A DNA stretch of 64,000 bases from Bradyrhizobium sp. (GCF_016219575.1 NZ_JACRMG010000034.1:62001-126000), one strand, 5' to 3'; positions 24,709 through 33,552 are shown, counted from the stretch's first letter. Translations and numbers: made by a program. The notes: a model not told the origin generated them from the sequence alone.

Positions 24709-25488
24709 TCAGAACGCCGTATAGCCGCCGTCGATCACGAAGGTGTCCGCGGTGTGATAGGACGATGCCTTGCTCATGATGTAGACGGCGATGCCGCCGA
24801 AATCGCTAGGTTCGCCGAAGCGGCGCACGGGAATGCGCGGCATCACGTTGGCGACGAACTTGTCGTTGCCCATGATGCCCGCCGTCATGTCGCTCTTGAT
24901 CCAGCCGGGCAGGATGGCATTCGCAGTGACGCCGTAGCGGGCGAGTTCCACCGCCAACGCGCGGCAGAGCGCATTCAGCGCCGCCTTGGTGCCGGCATAG
25001 TGCTCGTTCCGCGCGGTGCCGAACAGCGAGGCGAGGCTCGATGTCGCCACCAGCCGGCCGAACTTGTCGCCGGCCTCCGCACGCTCGGTCATGTGGCGCG
25101 CGGCGGCCTGGAAGACGTGGAACACGCCGTCGAGATTGGTGGCGAACATCCGCCGCCACTCTTCCTCGGTTCGGTCGATGAAGGCGCGGCGTCCGCCGCC
25201 GCCGATGCCGGCATTGGCGAAGCAGCCGTCGACCCGGCCGAACGTGTCGAGCGTGGCCTTCATCGCCTCCTTGACCGACGCGGAATCCGTAACGTCGCAG
25301 ACAAGGCTGTGAACCTTGCCGGGGCCGGCTTTCATGGTGGCCGCCGCCGCCTTGTTCTTCTCGGCATTGCGGCCCCAGATCGAGACGTTGCAGCCACTAG
25401 ACGCAAGTGCCTGCGCCATGCCGAGCCCGATACCGCCATTGCCGCCGGTGATCACGGCGACGCGGCCGGAAAGGTCGAAGATGCTCAT
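24709..25488 (-). CDS. short-chain dehydrogenase/reductase
   Basis: A 259-residue classical SDR with the cofactor loop TGGNGGIGLGMA, NAGIGG, and a catalytic serine-tyrosine-lysine set in TSSLASLFGTARNEHYAGTK. The end VIDGGYTAF is typical. The NNAG motif appears as FANAGIGGGG. ATG 25488 follows an AGGAAA site. First gene of the three-gene minus operon, divergent from the enoyl-CoA hydratase gene at 25656. Substrate unknown; an alcohol or hydroxyacyl compound is likely. Confidence 0.9.
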   Translation of the reverse strand: MSIFDLSGRVAVITGGNGGIGLGMAQALASSGCNVSIWGRNAEKNKAAAATMKAGPGKVHSLVCDVTDSASVKEAMKATLDTFGRVDGCFANAGIGGGGRRAFIDRTEEEWRRMFATNLDGVFHVFQAAARHMTERAEAGDKFGRLVATSSLASLFGTARNEHYAGTKAALNALCRALAVELARYGVTANAILPGWIKSDMTAGIMGNDKFVANVMPRIPVRRFGEPSDFGGIAVYIMSKASSYHTADTFVIDGGYTAF

Positions 25489-25655
25489 GCGCGTTTCCTC
25501 AAAGTTGTTTTCAATGTGCCGGACGGGGTCTAGATGTGCGTCCGGCGCAGGGTGACGTTCTGGTCCAACCATGGACAAGCCCGCCTCAAAAATCAAATAT
25601 GGGCGCGAAAACCCGCCGCGCGGAAAGCGCGTCGATATCAACACGAGAGGAAACA

Positions 25656-26447
25656 ATGCAGTTCAAGCACGTCACGCTCGATTTCGACGGACCGGTTGCG
25701 GTCCTCAGGCTGGACCATCAGGAGGTCATGAACGCGGTCTCCATGGACATGCTGGAGGGATTGACCGACGCGCTCGATGCGATCGAGGAGAAGAAGGCGG
25801 ACGTGCGCTGCGTGGTGCTGACCGGCGCCGGACGCGCGTTCTGCACCGGCGCCAATCTGCAGGGCCGCAACCAGCAGAAGCCGGGCAAGAGCAATGCCGG
25901 CGCTGCGCTCGAGGTCGGATTCCATCCGTTCCTGCGCCGCATCCGCCGGCTGCATTGCCCGCTCGTGACCGCGGTGAACGGGCCTGCCGCCGGCGCAGGA
26001 ATGAGCTTTGCGCTGCTCGGCGACATGATCCTGTGCGCGCGCTCCGCCTATTTCCTGCAGGCCTTCCGCCGCATCGGCCTGGTGCCGGATTGCGGCTCGA
26101 CCTGGATGCTGCCGCGGATGATCGGCAAGGCCCGCTCGGTCGAATTGTCATTGATGGGCGAGCGGCTGCCGGCGGAAAAGGCGCTGGAGTGGGGTCTCGT
26201 CAACCGCGTCTACGACGATGCCGCGCTGATGGACGAGGCGATGAAGCTCGCGCACGAGCTTGCCAACGGCCCGACCATTGCGCTGTCGCTGATCCGCAAG
26301 CTGTACTGGGACAGCCCGGAAAATTCCTTCGAGGAGCAGCTCAACCTCGAATTTGAATCCCAGCGTATCGCAGGCGGCGCCGAAGACTTCAAGGAAGGCG
26401 TCACCGCCTTCCTCGAGAAGCGGCCGGCGAAATTCAAAGGCAAATGA
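25656..26447 (+). CDS. PaaG-like enoyl-CoA hydratase/isomerase
   Basis: A 263-residue crotonase. It resembles PaaG (1,2-epoxyphenylacetyl-CoA isomerase) closely: LQAFRRIGLVPDCGSTWMLP carries the PaaG-type aspartate instead of the hydratase glutamate, and the end matches GVTAFLEKRPAKFKGK. No other paa genes are near, so the true role may be isomerisation of another enoyl-CoA. ATG 25656 has a GAGAGGAAA site. It overlaps the phosphotransferase gene by 4 bases (ATGA), which implies coupled translation. Confidence 0.86.
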   Translation: MQFKHVTLDFDGPVAVLRLDHQEVMNAVSMDMLEGLTDALDAIEEKKADVRCVVLTGAGRAFCTGANLQGRNQQKPGKSNAGAALEVGFHPFLRRIRRLHCPLVTAVNGPAAGAGMSFALLGDMILCARSAYFLQAFRRIGLVPDCGSTWMLPRMIGKARSVELSLMGERLPAEKALEWGLVNRVYDDAALMDEAMKLAHELANGPTIALSLIRKLYWDSPENSFEEQLNLEFESQRIAGGAEDFKEGVTAFLEKRPAKFKGK

Positions 26448-27436
26448 TCGAGACTGAACTCGGACGCTGCGTCGCGGCCTTTTGTCCGGGGGCAACGGGC
26501 GTCAGCGGCGTCGCCAGGCTTTCCGGCGGCGCCAGCCAGGAGACCTGGACGTTCGACATCGTGCACCCCGCGGGCAATGTCGGTGCGATCCTGCGCCGCG
26601 CGCCGCCGGGCTATGGCGCCTCGCCATCGCCCTCGCGCGCCGCCGGCCTCGATGCCGAAGCGGTGCTGATGCAACTCGCCCATGATAGCGGCCTGCCGTC
26701 ACCGCGCGTCCTGCATGTGCTGAAGGCGGAGGAGGGGCTCGGCCGCGGTTTCATCATGGTCCGCGTCGAGGGCGAGACCATCGCGCGAAAGATCCTGCGC
26801 GACGACGAGTTCGCCAAAGCGCGGCCGATCCTGGCGCGCCAGCTCGGTAGGGTCGCGGCCGGCATTCATGCGCTGCCCGGGGCGAAGTTGCCGAAACTGC
26901 GCAGCATGACCTCGACGACCGAGATCGCCGATCTCGCGCGCGAATACCGCAGCACCAACTGGCCGAGGCCGGTGTTCGAGCTGGCGCTGCGCTGGCTCGC
27001 CGACCACGATCCCGGCCCGTCGCGCGAGATCACGCTGGTGCACGGCGACTTCCGCCACGGCAACTTCATCATCGGTCCCGACGGCGTTCGCGCGGTGCTG
27101 GACTGGGAGCTCGCGCACTTCGGCGATCCCATGGAGGATCTCGGCTGGATCTGCGTCAACTCCTGGCGGTTCGGCGGGATCGACAAGCCCGTCGGCGGTC
27201 TTGGCATGCGCGAGGACATGTTTGCCGGCTACGAAGAGACCGGCCGCAAGGTCGATCCCGATCGCGTGATGTTCTGGGAGGTGATGGGCACGCTGCGCTG
27301 GGGCATCATGTGCGGCCGCATGATGCAGCGGTTCCGCAACGCCCCCGATCACCCGATGGAGCAGGCCATGATAGGCCGGCGCGCATCGGAGACGGAGATC
27401 GATCTGCTTCGGTTGCTGGCCCCGAGGGAGAATTAG
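26444..27436 (+). CDS. APH-type phosphotransferase (ACAD10/11-kinase-like)
   Basis: A 330-residue protein-kinase-like fold phosphotransferase. The catalytic loop reads LVHGDFRHGNFIIGPDG and the metal aspartate is in AVLDWELAHFGDPMEDLGW. It resembles the kinase domain fused to acyl-CoA dehydrogenase in ACAD10/11, which phosphorylates 4-hydroxyacyl-CoA so that the dehydrogenase domain can remove the phosphate. Here it is a free-standing gene between an enoyl-CoA isomerase-like gene and DUF6285, with a separate dehydrogenase gene 1.5 kb on. The hydroxyacyl-CoA kinase role is inferred. Confidence 0.85.
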   Translation: MIETELGRCVAAFCPGATGVSGVARLSGGASQETWTFDIVHPAGNVGAILRRAPPGYGASPSPSRAAGLDAEAVLMQLAHDSGLPSPRVLHVLKAEEGLGRGFIMVRVEGETIARKILRDDEFAKARPILARQLGRVAAGIHALPGAKLPKLRSMTSTTEIADLAREYRSTNWPRPVFELALRWLADHDPGPSREITLVHGDFRHGNFIIGPDGVRAVLDWELAHFGDPMEDLGWICVNSWRFGGIDKPVGGLGMREDMFAGYEETGRKVDPDRVMFWEVMGTLRWGIMCGRMMQRFRNAPDHPMEQAMIGRRASETEIDLLRLLAPREN

Positions 27437-27808
27437 ATGCAGGACGAACCGACACCCACCGAACTGATCCAGGCGGTTGCGGATTTCCTCCGCGCCGAGA
27501 TCACGCCCGTCATCAAGGGCCACAATGCCTTCAAGCTCCGCGTCGGCATCAACGCGCTCGATCTGGTGACGCGTCAGCTTGCGCTGGAAGGCCCCGGCGA
27601 TACCGCGGAAGCCGCGCGGCTGAAGGCGCTGCTCGGCATCGATGGCTCGGTGATGGAGCTGAACCGCGCGCTGGCCGAGAAGATCGCCAGAGGCGAGGTT
27701 GATCTCGACACGCCCGGGCTTAAGGAGCACCTCTGGCAGACCACGATGGACAAGCTCGCGGTCGATCAGCCGAATTACGCGTCGTACAAGCGGGAATTGG
27801 GGAACTAA
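27437..27808 (+). CDS. DUF6285 domain protein
   Basis: A 123-residue, mostly helical protein starting TPTELIQAVADFLRAEI; it contains KLRVGINALDLVTRQLALE and ends TMDKLAVDQPNYASYKREL. It matches what I know as DUF6285, a small family found beside ACAD10-type phosphotransferase genes. It starts on the base after the phosphotransferase stop, so the two are surely co-expressed. A partner or regulatory role for the kinase is likely; no activity is known. Confidence 0.8.
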   Translation: MQDEPTPTELIQAVADFLRAEITPVIKGHNAFKLRVGINALDLVTRQLALEGPGDTAEAARLKALLGIDGSVMELNRALAEKIARGEVDLDTPGLKEHLWQTTMDKLAVDQPNYASYKRELGN

Positions 27809-27818
27809 ATCTCTCGCG

Positions 27819-27897
27819 TCGTTCCGGGATGGTCCGAAGGACCAGACCCGGAACCTCGAGATTCCGGGTTCGATGCTGCGCATCGCCCCGGAATGAC
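27819..27897. repeat. intergenic palindrome, TTCCGGG family (copy A)
   Basis: Built from GTTCCGGG / CCCGGAA type arms with inner hairpins GGTCC/GGACC and GATGCTGCGCATC. Outer arms TCGTTCCGGG and CCCCGGAATGA. It lies between converging genes, where it may act as a two-way terminator. Other copies: 40689-40729 and 51872-51968. Confidence 0.75.
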
Positions 27898-27911
27898 CGC
27901 GAAGAGCGCGG

Positions 27912-28691
27912 TCACCGCCCCAGCCATTTCGGCGGCCGCTTCTCGGCGAACGCCTTCGGGCCCTCGACATAGTCTTGTGAGGCCGCCATCGCCTTCACCG
28001 CGGGATATTCGCGCTGCTCGGCGATCGCCTGCTCCAGCGATACTTCGAGGCCGCGCTGGATCGCCTGCTTCGAGGCGCGGATCGACATCGGCGAATTCTT
28101 GGCGATGGTGTCGGCCCAGCGCTCGGCGGCGGCCAGCGCTTGGCCCGCCGGCACCACCTCGTTGACGAAGCCGAGCTCGAACCCTTCCTTGGCGCTGACA
28201 TGGCGCGCGGTGAGGATCATGCCCATGGCGCGCTTCAGGCCGATCTGGCGCGGCAGGCGGTGCACGCCGCCGGCAAGCGCGGCAAGGCCGACGCGCGGCT
28301 CCGGCAGCGCAAAGGTCGCATTCTCCGCGGCGATGATGAGGTCGCAGGCCAGCGCAATCTCGAACCCGCCGCCCATGGCGACGCCGTTGACGGCGGCGAT
28401 GATCGGCTTGTCGCAGTCGAAGCGCGAGGTCAGCCCCGCAAAGCCGCCCTTGTCCCAGCCGCGCTTTCCCCCCGCCGCCTGCCATTTCAGGTCATTGCCG
28501 GCGCAGAACGCCTTGTCGCCGGCGCCGGTGACGATCGCCACCCACTGCTCGGGATCGGCGGAGAAATCGTCGAACACCTTGTTGAGCTCGAAATGCGCGT
28601 CGATATGCAGCGCGTTGTAGACCTCCGGGCGCGACAGCGTGATTGTCGTGATCGGCCCCTTGCGCGTCACCTTGGAAAATTTCAGGTCCAT
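27912..28691 (-). CDS. enoyl-CoA hydratase (CaiD-like)
   Basis: A 259-residue crotonase. Oxyanion-hole motifs AFCAGNDLKWQ and AAVNGVAMGGGFEIALACD are present; one catalytic glutamate is in FALPEPRVGLAALAGG; the position of the second reads MGMILTA (glycine). The C-terminal stretch YVEGPKAFAEKRPPKWLGR is like carnitinyl-CoA dehydratase and related hydratases. It is a single-gene minus unit, divergent from the acyl-CoA dehydrogenase gene across 222 bases. A hydratase in beta-oxidation of an unknown acyl-CoA is the best guess. Confidence 0.87.
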   Translation of the reverse strand: MDLKFSKVTRKGPITTITLSRPEVYNALHIDAHFELNKVFDDFSADPEQWVAIVTGAGDKAFCAGNDLKWQAAGGKRGWDKGGFAGLTSRFDCDKPIIAAVNGVAMGGGFEIALACDLIIAAENATFALPEPRVGLAALAGGVHRLPRQIGLKRAMGMILTARHVSAKEGFELGFVNEVVPAGQALAAAERWADTIAKNSPMSIRASKQAIQRGLEVSLEQAIAEQREYPAVKAMAASQDYVEGPKAFAEKRPPKWLGR

Positions 28692-28810
28692 TTCCTTTTC
28701 CCTCGTTCATTTTCTGTGGCGAAGAATTCTTGGCCAAGTCTAGCGCCGGCCCGCCGGGCGATCCCATCCAATTACGCAAAGCCCCCGCGCGTGCCAAGCG
28801 TTTCCCTTGC

Positions 28811-28840
28811 TTGACTTGGCAAGCGCCTTCTCCGCTAAAT
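28811..28840 (+). promoter_or_regulatory. possible sigma-70 promoter for the acyl-CoA dehydrogenase gene
   Basis: TTGACT (28811-28816) and CTAAAT (28835-28840) with an 18-base spacer, about 75 bases before the TTG start. A 7-base inverted repeat, TGCCAAG (28792-28798) and CTTGGCA (28815-28821), overlaps the -35 region and could be an operator. Confidence 0.35.
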
Positions 28841-28913
28841 CGATCCCGAACAGCCGCGCCGCGTAGCGTCTAGACGCAAGCGCCGACAAGCAACAATTCC
28901 GGGAGAGACTGCC

Positions 28914-30188
28914 TTGGATTTCAACCTGCCTGCCGACCTCACGGCCTACCTCGCCGAACTCGACCGCTTCATCGAGCGCGAGATCAAGCCGCTGGAGGAG
29001 GCCGACGACAACATCCGCTTCTTCGACCATCGCCGCGAATGGGCGCGCACCGATTTCGAGAATGGCGGGCTGCCGCGGCATGAGTGGGAAGTGCTCCTGC
29101 GCAAGGTGAAGAATCTCGCCGACGCCGCCGGCCATCTGCGCTTCGCGATTCCGAAGCGCTATGGCGGCAAGGACGGTTCCAATCTCTGGATGGCCGTGAT
29201 CCGCGAGCACTTTGCGTCAAAGGGCCTCGGCCTGCACAACGACCTGCAGAACGAGCATTCCATCGTCGGCAATCTGCCGATCGTCACCATGCTCGACCGC
29301 TACGGCCGCGACGACCAGAAGGCGATGATCGACGGCTCCATCACGGGGAAGTACCGCATCACCTTCGGCCTGACCGAACCCGACCACGGTTCCGACGCCA
29401 CCCACATGGAAACGAAGGCGGTGCCCGCCACCCGCGACAACGTCAAGGGCTGGATCATCAACGGCGAGAAGATGTGGACGACGGGCATGCATGTCGCCAC
29501 CCATTGCGCGCTGTTTGCGCGCACGTCAGGCAATGACGGCGATGCGCGCGGCATCAGCTGCTTCCTGGTGCCGGCGAAATCGCCCGGCGTGAAGGTCGAG
29601 GAATACATGTGGACCTTCAACATGCCGACCGATCACCCGCGCGTCAGCTTCACGGATGTGTTCGTGCCCGAGGATGCGCAGTTCGGCGAGGTGGGCCGCG
29701 GCCTGTCACTGGCGCAATGCTTCGTGCACGAGAACCGCATCCGCCAGGCCGCCAGCTCGCTGGGCGCTGCCGTCTACTGCATCAATGAGAGCGTGAAATA
29801 CGCACGGCAGCGCAAGCCGTTCGGCAAGGCGCTGGCGGAGAACCAGGCCATCCAGTGGCCGCTGGTGGAACTGGCGACGCAAGCCGAGATGCTGCGGCTG
29901 TTGATCCGCAAGACGGCGTGGGAGATGGACCAGCTGACGCAGGCGCAGGTCGAGCACACGCTGTCCGACCGCGTGTCGATGTGCAACTTTTGGGCAAACC
30001 GGCTGTGCTGCGAGGCGGCCGACCGCGCCATGCAGGTGCACGGTGGCATGGGCTATTCGCGCCACAAACCGTTCGAGCACATCTACCGCCACCACCGCCG
30101 CTACCGCATCACCGAAGGCAGCGAGGAGATCCAGAAGCGCAAGGTCGCAGGCTTCCTGTTCGGCTATATGGGGGCGGGGAAGTATTAG
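28914..30188 (+). CDS. acyl-CoA dehydrogenase
   Basis: A 424-residue FAD-dependent acyl-CoA dehydrogenase. Visible are the flavin motif TFGLTEPDHGSDATHMETKA, GWIINGEKMWTTGMH, and the C-terminal MQVHGGMGYSRHKPFEHIYR with ITEGSEEIQ. The TTG start at 28914 has a good GGGAGAG site 8 bases before, and the frame has no better start. Leads a plus-strand unit with a GFA-family protein and an alpha/beta hydrolase. Given the nearby APH-type kinase, a role in 4-hydroxyacyl-CoA breakdown is possible but unproven. Confidence 0.9.
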   Translation: MDFNLPADLTAYLAELDRFIEREIKPLEEADDNIRFFDHRREWARTDFENGGLPRHEWEVLLRKVKNLADAAGHLRFAIPKRYGGKDGSNLWMAVIREHFASKGLGLHNDLQNEHSIVGNLPIVTMLDRYGRDDQKAMIDGSITGKYRITFGLTEPDHGSDATHMETKAVPATRDNVKGWIINGEKMWTTGMHVATHCALFARTSGNDGDARGISCFLVPAKSPGVKVEEYMWTFNMPTDHPRVSFTDVFVPEDAQFGEVGRGLSLAQCFVHENRIRQAASSLGAAVYCINESVKYARQRKPFGKALAENQAIQWPLVELATQAEMLRLLIRKTAWEMDQLTQAQVEHTLSDRVSMCNFWANRLCCEAADRAMQVHGGMGYSRHKPFEHIYRHHRRYRITEGSEEIQKRKVAGFLFGYMGAGKY

Positions 30189-30198
30189 GAGCGTAGCC

Positions 30199-30675
30199 AT
30201 GGAGGGTGGATGCACGTGCCGGCACATCCGCTATCGCCTGCAAGGCAAGCCGATGATCGTGCATGCCTGCCACTGCAGCTGGTGCCAGCGCGAGACCGGC
30301 ACGGTACATGCACTCAACGCGCTGTACGAGTTCGACCGGGTCGAGCATCTCGGTGCCGAGCCAGAGATCGTCGACACGCCGTCGGCGAGCGGCAAGGGCC
30401 AGCGCATCGCGCGCTGTCCTATCTGCAAGGTCGCGGTCTGGAGCAACTACCCGGGCTCCGGGTCCGCAGTGCGGTTCGTCCGCGTCGGTACCATGGATGA
30501 TCCGAGCAGGTGCCCGCCGGACGTTCACATCTTCACGTCCACCAAGCTACCCTGGGTGACGCTGCCGCCGGGCGCCAAGGCCTACGCCGAATTCTACGAT
30601 AATCCCGGTGAGGTCTGGTCGGACGAAGCGAGGGTGCGCCACCGCGCGGTGCGGGAAAAGATGAAGAAGCCGTGA
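30199..30675 (+). CDS. GFA (CENP-V-like) zinc protein
   Basis: A 158-residue protein of the glutathione-dependent formaldehyde-activating (GFA/CENP-V) fold. Zinc ligands are visible as C5 and C7 (GGCTCRHI), C24, C26 and C29 (HACHCSWC), and C73 and C76 (CPIC). The ATG at 30199 follows AGGAG, 10 bases after the dehydrogenase stop. Most proteins in this family have no proven formaldehyde activity, so only the fold is claimed. The end overlaps the next start. Confidence 0.87.
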   Translation: MEGGCTCRHIRYRLQGKPMIVHACHCSWCQRETGTVHALNALYEFDRVEHLGAEPEIVDTPSASGKGQRIARCPICKVAVWSNYPGSGSAVRFVRVGTMDDPSRCPPDVHIFTSTKLPWVTLPPGAKAYAEFYDNPGEVWSDEARVRHRAVREKMKKP

Positions 30676-31682
30676 TGGGACAACAGACGCAGCAGGCAGC
30701 TCCGGTGTTGGCGCAAACCCCGCAACTCGTGACCGAGGAGATGATGGTCAAGACCGGCGATCCCGGCATCGAGATCTATGTGCGCAACAAGCGGCCGGCC
30801 AACATGACGAGCTTCCGGCCCGACCAGACCGTGCTCTATGTGCACGGTGCGACCTATCCGTCGGAAACCGCCTTCGACCTCAAGCTCGATGGCCTGTCCT
30901 GGATGGAATACATCGCCTCGCGCGGCTATGACGTCTGGCTGCTCGACCTGCGCGGCTACGGCAAGTCGACCCGCCCGCCGGAGATGGGCGCGAAACCGGA
31001 GGACAATGCGCCGATCGTGCAGGGCGTGACCGCCGTAAAGGACATCGGTACTGCCGTCGACTTCATCCTGCAGAAGCGCAATATCCCGCGGCTCAATCTG
31101 CTGGGCTGGTCGTGGGGCACCACGCTGATGGCGACCTACACAACGCAGAACGCCGACAAGGTGGAGCGTCTGGTGCTGTATGCGCCGGTCTGGATCAGGC
31201 AGACGGCGTCGCTGGTGCAGGACGGCCCCGGCAAGCTCGGCGCCTACCGGATGGTGAACCGCGACCAGGCCAGGGAGCGCTGGTACACTGGCGTGCCCGA
31301 GGACAAGAAGGCTTCGCTTATTCCAGCCGGCTGGTTCGATGCCTGGGCTGACGCCACCTTTGCAACCGATCCCGTCGGTGCGCAGATGACGCCGCCCGTG
31401 GTTCGCGCGCCCAACGGCGTGCTCCAGGACGGCATGGAGTACTTCGGCAAGCCCTACTACGACCCCTCCAGGATCACGGTGCCGACGCTGCTGGTCCACG
31501 CCGAGTGGGACAACGACACGCCGCCCTACATGGCCCAGACGCTGTTCCCGCTGCTGGTGAACTCGCCGGGCAAGCGCTACGTCGCGCTAGCGGAAGGCAC
31601 CCACAGCATCATCATGGAACGGAACCGGATAAAGCTGTTCGAGGCCGTGCAGGCGTTTCTGGATGAGGCGAAGCGGTCTTGA
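30675..31682 (+). CDS. alpha/beta hydrolase
   Basis: A 335-residue alpha/beta-hydrolase fold protein with a complete triad in view: serine in LLGWSWGTTLM, aspartate in VHAEWDNDTPP, histidine in EGTHSIIME. The oxyanion region YVHGATYPSE is also typical. The ATG at 30675 overlaps the GFA stop (TGATG); a GTG three bases earlier is the alternative. Last gene of the plus unit. Substrate unknown; possibly a thioesterase or ester hydrolase in the same catabolic route. Confidence 0.88.
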   Translation: MGQQTQQAAPVLAQTPQLVTEEMMVKTGDPGIEIYVRNKRPANMTSFRPDQTVLYVHGATYPSETAFDLKLDGLSWMEYIASRGYDVWLLDLRGYGKSTRPPEMGAKPEDNAPIVQGVTAVKDIGTAVDFILQKRNIPRLNLLGWSWGTTLMATYTTQNADKVERLVLYAPVWIRQTASLVQDGPGKLGAYRMVNRDQARERWYTGVPEDKKASLIPAGWFDAWADATFATDPVGAQMTPPVVRAPNGVLQDGMEYFGKPYYDPSRITVPTLLVHAEWDNDTPPYMAQTLFPLLVNSPGKRYVALAEGTHSIIMERNRIKLFEAVQAFLDEAKRS

Positions 31683-31694
31683 TGCTCTCTGCAT

Positions 31695-31823
31695 GTCGTC
31701 CCCGCGAAAGCGGGGACCCATAACCACAGGGCGTGGTTTTGCGAACGCCTGAGCCACAGCGGGCTTGACAACTGCTCCCTGTGGTTATGGGTCCCGGCTC
31801 GCGCTTCGCTTGGCCGGGACGAC
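31695..31823. repeat. intergenic palindrome, GTCGTCCC family
   Basis: Outer arms GTCGTCCC (31695-31702) and GGGACGAC (31816-31823). A long inner arm, GGGACCCATAACCACAGGG (from 31714), pairs exactly with its complement near 31780-31798. Lies between converging genes. Related sequence at 37661-37783 uses a similar outer motif. Confidence 0.85.
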
Positions 31824-31830
31824 AGCCGAG

Positions 31831-33408
31831 CTAATTCACCTGCCGGTCCTTCCCCGCCCAATAGGGATCGCGCAGATTCCGCCGCAAGATCTTCCCCGAC
31901 GGATTCCTCGGCAGTGCCTCGATGAATTCCACCGACTTCGGCGTCTTGTAGCCGGCGATCCGCGTGCGGGCGAAATTGATGATGTCGGTGGCGGTCGCCT
32001 GCTTCCCGGGCTTCATCACCACGATCGCCTTCACCGCCTCGCCCCATTTGTCGTCGGGGATGCCGATCACGGCGGCTTCCGCCACGTCGGGATGGTCGCA
32101 CAGCGCGCTCTCCACTTCGGCCGGATAGATATTCTCGCCGCCGGAGATGATCATGTCCTTGATGCGGTCATGGATGTAGAGATAACCATCCTTGTCCATG
32201 TAGCCGGCGTCGCCCGTGCGCAGCCAGCCGTCGGACTGAAGCGTCTTCGCGGTCGCCTCCGGCAAATTCCAGTAGCCGACCATGTTGGAGCCGGAGCGGG
32301 TGGCGATCTCGCCGACTTCGCCCGTCGGCAACGGCTTGCCGTCGGGACCGAGGATCGCAAGCTCGATGCCGGGTAGGGCCTTGCCGGCCGAGCGCATGCG
32401 GTCGAGGCCCTCGATGTGGTCCTCCGGCGGCAGCGCGACGATCGTCCCTGTGGTCTCGGTCATGCCGTACATCTGCACGAAGCCGCATTTGAAGACTTCG
32501 ATGCATTCCTTCAGCAGCGCCGCCGGAATCGGCGAGGCGCCGTAGAGCATGTATTTCAGCCGCGAGAAATCCATCGTGCGCGCGCGGGGCTGCCGCACCA
32601 CGAACTGCATCGCCGCCGGCACCATGAACAGCTTCGTGATGCCGGAGTGCTCGAAGAAGTCCAGCACCTTGGTCGGATCGAACTCGCGCGCGATGACGCC
32701 CTTGGCGCCGTGATAGAGCCCCATCACGCCCCAGCCGGAGCCGCCGATATGGAAGATCGGCATCGCCACCAGCGACACGTCGTCGGTCGACCATTTGTTC
32801 CATTCGGGCTTCTCGGCCTCGCTGCCGGTCTGCACGAGGTTGAGAAAATTGGCATGCGAGAGCATCGCGCCCTTGGGCTTGCCGGTCGTGCCCGACGTGT
32901 AGAGCTGGATCGCGACGTCCTTCGGCTCGATCCCCACCTTGGGATCGTCGCCGCTCTGCGCATCGCGCCAGGCCGCAAAATCCTGCCATTCCGGCGCGCC
33001 GCCTTCGGTGGTGATGACGTGCTTCACATCGGGCAGTCCGGCCTTGATGTTGCGAACCTGCGCGATGAATTCCGGCCCCACGAACAGCGCCGGCGCCCTG
33101 CAATCCCCGACGATGAAGGCGACTTCCGGCCCGGCGAGGCGCCAGTTCACCGGCGCCATCACCACGCCCGCCTTCATGGCGCCCATCAGCAGCTCGAAAT
33201 AGAGGTCGCTGTTCTTGCCGAGATAGGCGATGCGGTCGCCCTTCTTCAGGCCGAGCGCAATCAGCGCGTTCGCAACGCGGTTGGTCTTGACGTCGAACTC
33301 GGCGAAGGTCGTTTGCCGTCCCTCGAACTCGTAGGCAATCGCATTGCCGCGGTTCTTGGCCTGCGCGCGCACCATGTCGGCAAGGTTTGCCGGAACTGCC
33401 GTGGACAT
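31831..33408 (-). CDS. fatty-acid/aryl-acid CoA ligase 1
   Basis: A 525-residue class I adenylate-forming enzyme. Motifs in order: the ATP loop LYTSGTTGKPKGAMLSH, YGMTETTG, the aspartate region GWLRTGDAGYMDKDG, the hinge DRIKDMIISGGENIYPAEVE, and the C-terminal lysine in NPSGKILRRNLRDPYW. It activates a carboxylic acid to acyl-CoA. ATG 33408 has a GGAAGAAG site. Follows the dehydrogenase gene at 33553 on the same strand, with a palindromic repeat between. Substrate not predictable. Confidence 0.92.
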   Translation of the reverse strand: MSTAVPANLADMVRAQAKNRGNAIAYEFEGRQTTFAEFDVKTNRVANALIALGLKKGDRIAYLGKNSDLYFELLMGAMKAGVVMAPVNWRLAGPEVAFIVGDCRAPALFVGPEFIAQVRNIKAGLPDVKHVITTEGGAPEWQDFAAWRDAQSGDDPKVGIEPKDVAIQLYTSGTTGKPKGAMLSHANFLNLVQTGSEAEKPEWNKWSTDDVSLVAMPIFHIGGSGWGVMGLYHGAKGVIAREFDPTKVLDFFEHSGITKLFMVPAAMQFVVRQPRARTMDFSRLKYMLYGASPIPAALLKECIEVFKCGFVQMYGMTETTGTIVALPPEDHIEGLDRMRSAGKALPGIELAILGPDGKPLPTGEVGEIATRSGSNMVGYWNLPEATAKTLQSDGWLRTGDAGYMDKDGYLYIHDRIKDMIISGGENIYPAEVESALCDHPDVAEAAVIGIPDDKWGEAVKAIVVMKPGKQATATDIINFARTRIAGYKTPKSVEFIEALPRNPSGKILRRNLRDPYWAGKDRQVN

Positions 33409-33451
33409 GCTTCTTCCCGTGATGATTTTGTTGCTTGTCGTGATGTTACTT

Positions 33452-33543
33452 CCGTCATTGCGAGGAGCGAAGCGACGAAGCAATCCAGCCTTCGTGCCGC
33501 GGCGAAGGGAAGCTGGATTGCTTCGCTTCGCTCGCAATGACGG
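33452..33543. repeat. intergenic palindrome, CGTCATTGCGAG family
   Basis: Outer arms CCGTCATTGCGAG and CTCGCAATGACGG, with inner arms GAAGCAATCCAGC and GCTGGATTGCTTC. It lies between two genes of the same minus-strand unit, so it is an intra-operon repeat rather than an end-of-operon one. Confidence 0.85.
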
Positions 33544-33552
33544 GGAGGGACG

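Noticed and set aside
23491..25533. 680-codon plus-strand frame
   Set aside because: Antisense to the class V PLP enzyme and SDR genes.
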